Source of the DNA: Terriglobales bacterium
GTDB taxonomy: Bacteria > Acidobacteriota > Terriglobia > Terriglobales > Acidobacteriaceae
DNA length: 64,000 bases
Direction of reading: 5' to 3'
Assembly (NCBI GenBank): GCA_035651995.1
Contig: DASRER010000028.1
Coordinates: 82,657 to 146,656, forward strand
Below, piece by piece: positions 60,681 to 64,000 of this stretch. The number at the start of each line of letters is the position of its first letter. Within the stretch, counting starts at the first letter, position 1. The notes under the pieces are model-generated. The model searched no databases, was not told the origin of the DNA, and was given only the letters and a program-made list of their open reading frames with translations. Both the position numbers and the translations under genes were made by a program.

Positions 60681-60739
60681 CGCGGATGACACGGACCAAA
60701 CTCCGTTGCCTTGTCCGTGTCATCCGTGTTCATCCGTGG
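60681..60739. repeat. GGATGACACGG word-repeat hairpin before era
   Basis: CGCGGATGACACGGACCAA (60681-60699) and an inverted partner (60711-60739; TTGTCCGTGTCATCCGTG and onward) could pair at about 16 positions. It ends 12 bases before the era GTG, and no Shine-Dalgarno is seen. Confidence 0.7.
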
Positions 60740-60751
60740 TAAGAATTAGTT

Positions 60752-61660
60752 GTGCCTTTCCGCTCCGGCTTCGTCTCCATCATCGGACGCCCGAACGCCG
60801 GCAAATCCACGCTGCTGAACAAGCTCGTCGGCGAAAAAATCGCCATCGTCACCGCCAAGCCGCAGACCACGCGCAACCGCATCCAGGGCTTCGTCAACCT
60901 GCCCGCGCAGACCGGCCGCCCGGCCGGTCAAATCATTTTTGTGGACACGCCCGGCGTCCACAAGCCCGAATCCGCGCTGAACAGGAAAATGATGCGGGAG
61001 GTCCACGACGCGCTCGAAGGCCGCGACCTCATCTTGCTGATGGTCGACGCCACGCAGCCCTTCGGCCGCGGCGACGAGTTCACGCTTCAGCTGGTGAAGC
61101 GCGCCGGCGGCCGCGTCTTCCTGCTGCTCAACAAAGTGGACCTGGTCGAAAAGCCCAAACTGCTGCCCATGATCGAGCAGTACAGCAGGCTCCACGCCTT
61201 CGAAGAGATCATTCCCATCTCGGCCCGCACCGGCCAGGGCCTTGACGTGCTTCTCGACAAGGTCGCCCGCGCGCTGCCCGAAGGCCCGCGCTACTTTCCT
61301 GCCGACCAGGTCACCGACCAGCCCGAACGCTTCCTCGCCGCCGAAATCGTGCGCGAAAAGGTCCTCATGCTCACCAAGCAGGAGGTCCCCTACGCTGCCA
61401 CCGTCGGCATCGATCTCTACGAAGAAAAGGACACGCTCACGCACATCGCCGCCACCATCTACGTCGAGCGGCCGGGCCAGAAGGGAATCATCATCGGCAA
61501 AGGCGGCGAGATGCTGAAGCGTATCGGCACCGCCGCCCGCCACGAACTCGAGCGCCGCTGCGGCGTGAAGGTTTTCCTGGAACTGTTCGTGAAAGTCCGC
61601 GAAGGCTGGCGCGAACAGCGAGGATTTGTCGAAGAGCTGGATTGGCGCTCCCGATCCTAG
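60752..61660 (+). CDS. era: GTPase Era
   Basis: 302 residues. G1 GRPNAGKS (12-19), G3 DTPG (65-68), G4 NKVD (127-130), then a C-terminal KH domain with GQKGIIIGKGGEMLKRIGTA. It binds the 3' end of 16S rRNA during 30S assembly. The start is GTG 60752, with no Shine-Dalgarno but a hairpin directly upstream. Confidence 0.96.
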   Translation: MPFRSGFVSIIGRPNAGKSTLLNKLVGEKIAIVTAKPQTTRNRIQGFVNLPAQTGRPAGQIIFVDTPGVHKPESALNRKMMREVHDALEGRDLILLMVDATQPFGRGDEFTLQLVKRAGGRVFLLLNKVDLVEKPKLLPMIEQYSRLHAFEEIIPISARTGQGLDVLLDKVARALPEGPRYFPADQVTDQPERFLAAEIVREKVLMLTKQEVPYAATVGIDLYEEKDTLTHIAATIYVERPGQKGIIIGKGGEMLKRIGTAARHELERRCGVKVFLELFVKVREGWREQRGFVEELDWRSRS

Positions 61661-61665
61661 GCCCC

Positions 61666-61727
61666 TCCAGTTTCCTTCGCGCCCTGCGTGCGACCTTCGT
61701 GTCCTTTGTGTGCTGCTTTTGATACAG
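61666..61727. repeat. CACGAAGG word tract, inverted
   Basis: CCAGTTTCCTTCGCGCCCTG, then CGTGCGACCTTCGTGTCCTT and TGTGTGCTGCTTTTGA, beginning six bases after the era stop. Confidence 0.6.
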
Positions 61728-61774
61728 CGGCACGACCGCGCTGGCAACCCACGCTGAGTTATCCTTTTCCGCCC

Positions 61775-62998
61775 ATGCGACCTGCTTACAAATGGATTGT
61801 GCTGCTCTTGCTGACGACGGTGGTCGCCGCGCAAGCGCGTCCACGTGCGCGCGAGGCGGGAGTGGTGGTTGGGATATTGCCGCCGGGTCCGCTGAACGCG
61901 ATCACCGATGTGCCCGGCGTGCTGGTGGGGCACGCGACCCTGGTCCGCGGGGAAAACGTCCGCACCGGAGTGACGGCGATCCTGCCCCACGGCGGCAACC
62001 TGTTTCGCGAAAAGACGCCCGGCGCGGTGTTCGTCGGGAACGCCTTCGGGAAGCTGATGGGCTCGACGCAGGTGGAGGAGCTGGGCGAGATCGAGACGCC
62101 CATCCTGCTGACGTCGACGCTGAACGGGCCGCGCGTCGGCGATGCGCTGATTGACTACATGCTGGCCCTGCCCGGGAACGAGGACGTGAGGAGCATCAAT
62201 CCGCTGGTGGGCGAGACCAACGATGGATATCTGAACGACATTCGCTCGCGCCCGGTGGGGCGCGAAGACGTGTTCGCGGCGATCAAGGGCGCCAAGCCCG
62301 GGCCGGTGGAGGAGGGCGCGGTCGGCGCCGGGACTGGCACGGTCGCCTTCGGGTGGAAGGGCGGGATTGGAACTGCGTCGCGGAAGCTGCCGGAGAAGCT
62401 TGGCGGCTGGACGGTGGGCGTGCTGGTGCAAACGAATTTCGGCGGCGTACTCACGATCAATGGCGCGCCCGTGGGGCGGGAGCTGGGGAAGTATTACCTC
62501 ATGGATGAATTTAGCAGTCGATTGCCGAATTGCGGAAGCGCCGAATTGCCGAATTGCAAACCCGCCAATGCCCGCGCCACCTCCAATTCGGCAATCCCGC
62601 AGTTGGGCAATGCCGCACTTGCCGACGGGTCGTGCATGATTGTCGTCGCCACGAACGCGCCGCTGGATGCGCGCAACCTGAAGCGGCTGGCGGCCCGCGC
62701 GATCATGGGCATGGCGCGGACGGGAGCGGCGGGATCGAACGGGTCGGGCGACTACGTGATCGCCTTCAGCACGGCGGCGCAGGCGCGCATTCGAGCAGGC
62801 GCGCCCGCGGCGGCGGCGCTGGTCAGCAACGACGGCATGTCGCCGCTGTTCCTGGCCGCGATTGAGGCGACCGAAGAGGCGATCTACAACTCGCTGTTCC
62901 GCGCGACGACGGTGACCGGCAACGGCCACACGGTGGAGGCGCTGCCCCTGGAGAAGACAATCGAGATTCTGCGGGAGCATCGGGCGCTTGCGAAGTGA
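61775..62998 (+). CDS. P1-family (DmpA-type) aminopeptidase with in-frame word-repeat insert
   Basis: 407 residues. Signal peptide IVLLLLTTVVAAQARP. N-terminal nucleophile autoproteolytic fold: LNAITDVPGVLVGHATLVRG, GAVGAGTGTVAFGWKGGIGT, and the self-cleavage site Gly285-Ser286 in ADGSCMIVVATNAP, where Ser starts the beta chain. DmpA relatives release N-terminal D- or L-amino acids. Residues about 246-283 (RLPNCGSAELPNCKPANA and onward) are encoded by an inverted GAATTGC word repeat and form an extra loop just before the cleavage point. ATG 61775 begins the signal peptide. Confidence 0.88.
   Translation: MRPAYKWIVLLLLTTVVAAQARPRAREAGVVVGILPPGPLNAITDVPGVLVGHATLVRGENVRTGVTAILPHGGNLFREKTPGAVFVGNAFGKLMGSTQVEELGEIETPILLTSTLNGPRVGDALIDYMLALPGNEDVRSINPLVGETNDGYLNDIRSRPVGREDVFAAIKGAKPGPVEEGAVGAGTGTVAFGWKGGIGTASRKLPEKLGGWTVGVLVQTNFGGVLTINGAPVGRELGKYYLMDEFSSRLPNCGSAELPNCKPANARATSNSAIPQLGNAALADGSCMIVVATNAPLDARNLKRLAARAIMGMARTGAAGSNGSGDYVIAFSTAAQARIRAGAPAAAALVSNDGMSPLFLAAIEATEEAIYNSLFRATTVTGNGHTVEALPLEKTIEILREHRALAK
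62509..62620. repeat. GAATTGCC word-repeat hairpin inside P1 peptidase gene
   Basis: Arm CGATTGCCGAATTGCGGAAG and onward (62519-62560) is followed by inverse arm CAATTCGGCAATCCCGCAGT (from about 62584) to TGGGCAATGCCGC. It keeps the reading frame. It is the same family as the hairpin at 46313-46402. Confidence 0.75.
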
Positions 62999-63067
62999 TT
63001 GATTTCGCGAACGTAGGCGCTGTCTACATGGGCGAGCACACAACAGCCTAAAATCAATAACAACTGC

Positions 63068-63865
63068 TTGAAGTCACGCGCCCAAATCCGCCGCTACTAC
63101 CACAGGCTTTCCCGCGCCTGGGGGCCGCAGCACTGGTGGCCGGCCGGGTCGCGGTTCGAAGTGATCGTGGGCGCGTACCTCACGCAGAACACGGCGTGGA
63201 CCAACGTCGAGCGTGCCATGGCCAACCTGCGGCGCGCGCGGGTGCTGAGCCTGGCGGGGATTCGCGCGATTTCCCTGCCCCAGTTGGAGCAACTGGTGCG
63301 GCCGGCGGGATATTTTCGCCAGAAGGCGGCGCGGCTGAAGCAGTTCGTCGCGCACCTGGATGCGAACTATGGCGGGTCGCTGCGGCGGATGTGTGCAAGG
63401 CCGACGGCGGAGTTGCGCGAAGAGCTGCTGTCACTCAACGGCATTGGTCCGGAGACGGCGGACTCGATCCTGCTGTACGCGGCGAACCATCCCGTGTTCG
63501 TGGTCGACGCGTACACGCGGCGATTGGTCGTGCGCCACCGGTTGCTGCCCGAGAAGGCGAGGTACGAGGAGATACGGGCGCTGTTTGAAAGCGCTCTATC
63601 GGGCGGCCAGAGTCAAAAGCAGCACACAAGGGACACAAAGGACCACACGAAGGGCGCCAGGGAAGCCCGTGTGCCGGCTGCGCACCCACCCTCGCGCATG
63701 AGCACCGCGCGGCGGAGTGAGCTCGCGCAGCGATACAACGAAATGCATGCCCTGATCGTGCAGGTGGGAAAGCATTATTGTCACAAGCGCGGGCCGGAGT
63801 GCAGCGGGTGTCCGCTCCACCGGTTCTTGCCTAGCGACTCCGCGTTGCGTCTGCGGAAAGACTAG
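63068..63865 (+). CDS. Endonuclease III-like DNA glycosylase (HhH-GPD)
   Basis: 265 residues from TTG 63068. Helix-hairpin-helix LLSLNGIGPETADSILLYA followed by the catalytic Asp in FVVDAYTRRL. Where Nth has its lyase Lys (GVGRKTA) this has GIGPETA, so it is probably a monofunctional glycosylase, as in the MagIII/COG2231 group. The C-terminal cluster loop YCHKRGPECSGCPLHRFL has three Cys and lacks the fourth of the usual iron-sulfur set. Residues about 178-203 come from an in-frame CACGAAGG word tract. The stop codon overlaps an IS5 target site. Confidence 0.82.
   Translation: MKSRAQIRRYYHRLSRAWGPQHWWPAGSRFEVIVGAYLTQNTAWTNVERAMANLRRARVLSLAGIRAISLPQLEQLVRPAGYFRQKAARLKQFVAHLDANYGGSLRRMCARPTAELREELLSLNGIGPETADSILLYAANHPVFVVDAYTRRLVVRHRLLPEKARYEEIRALFESALSGGQSQKQHTRDTKDHTKGAREARVPAAHPPSRMSTARRSELAQRYNEMHALIVQVGKHYCHKRGPECSGCPLHRFLPSDSALRLRKD
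63600..63668. repeat. CACAAAGG word tract inside endonuclease gene
   Basis: AGAGTCAAAAGCAGCACACA then AGGGACACAAAGGACCACAC and GAAGGGCGCCAGGGAAG. It matches the intergenic tracts at 15784 and 25679 and keeps frame between the HhH domain and the Cys loop. Confidence 0.7.
63862..63865. other. Probable IS5 target-site duplication CTAG
   Basis: CTAG fits the YTAR target preferred by IS5-family elements and lies directly at the presumed element end. It contains the TAG stop of the endonuclease-like gene. Confidence 0.5.
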
Positions 63866-64000
63866 AAGCCATCTCATAAATGTCTCAGCAGGACCAGAAC
63901 GCACGCGAGCTGAACCATGCCGAGGAAGTTGGCCGCGTGGTACTCCCAGCGGGTGACCACGCGGCGATAGTTATGCAACCAGGCGAACAAACGCTCGATG
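63866..64000 (-). mobile_element. IS5-family insertion sequence, one end only
   Basis: Starts with GAAGCCATCTCATAAATG, a plausible terminal inverted repeat that also covers the transposase stop. The rest of the element continues beyond the window, so length, the second inverted repeat and the other target copy cannot be seen. Confidence 0.7.
63874..64000 (-). CDS. IS5-family transposase, C-terminal fragment
   Basis: Forty-one or so codons are visible, reading [20 protein letters not shown] then [20 protein letters not shown] and L before the stop. This is the conserved end of IS5-type DDE transposases, including the ERxFxWLxNxRR signature with the catalytic Glu. The rest of the gene lies outside the window. 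It is probably intact there, since the visible end carries no lesion. Confidence 0.88.
   Translation of the reverse strand, partial: IERLFAWLHNYRRVVTRWEYHAANFLGMVQLACVLVLLRHL

Noticed and set aside
1..64000. tRNA or rRNA genes
   Set aside because: I looked for TTCGA-type T-loops, CCA ends and conserved rRNA segments in the gaps and found none convincing.

Overview
The window looks like a chromosomal segment of a GC-rich Acidobacteriota bacterium (Terriglobia-like). The evidence is indirect: very high third-position GC, many GTG/TTG starts, a conserved small Acidobacteria-type protein near 32550, the overall gene content, and abundant dispersed palindromes and short-word repeats between genes. 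No tRNA, rRNA or CRISPR array was seen. The only mobile element is the end of an IS5-type insertion sequence at the right edge.

Layout. 1-5000: end of a polysaccharide-export (SLBB) gene, a prolyl oligopeptidase and a membrane-fused spermidine-synthase-like protein. 5000-6840: repeat-rich non-coding DNA ending in a promoter and structured leader for hppA. 6838-15800: K+-independent H+-pyrophosphatase, an atypical SDR, an MscS channel, small secreted proteins, a GDP-mannose 3,5-epimerase homologue and a DUF72 protein. 15847-21479, all on the minus strand: a CAP protein, then an envelope-protection cluster (PspA, SdpI-like protein with a small membrane partner, flotillin, NfeD-like protein, XRE regulator). 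21666-22618: an ArsR/AHSA1 pair. 22696-25610: PPK2 kinase with two Dpp/Opp-type ABC permeases. 25794-32783: a CorC/CNNM-type protein, a membrane-fusion protein, two DUF4097 proteins, small membrane proteins, a SAM hydroxide adenosyltransferase and a small conserved protein.

32970-40390 is a type IV pilus operon, pilB-pilT-pilC-pilS-pilR, read leftward from a good promoter at 40502-40530. PilB carries an MshEN domain that should bind c-di-GMP. Next come a NtrY/NtrX-type sensor and regulator (40825-44419). The right part holds housekeeping operons: DUF4870 / meaB / mce / tsaB / rimI (methylmalonyl-CoA handling and tRNA t6A); psd / pssA / asd-like / lptE / holA (phosphatidylethanolamine synthesis, LPS export, DNA polymerase clamp loader); rpsT; and phoH / ybeY / corC / era (ribosome maturation). 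The window ends with a DmpA-type P1 peptidase, an endonuclease III-like glycosylase and the IS5 end.

The most unusual signal is non-coding. Many junctions carry degenerate tandem tracts of a locus-specific 6-8 base word, often followed by an inverted complementary tract, so the RNA would fold into a long imperfect hairpin. Several end within about 12 bases of, or cover, the start codon of the next gene (mce, tsaB, lptE, era), where no Shine-Dalgarno is visible. Two tracts lie in frame inside genes: the P1 peptidase just before its self-cleavage serine, and the endonuclease III-like gene.
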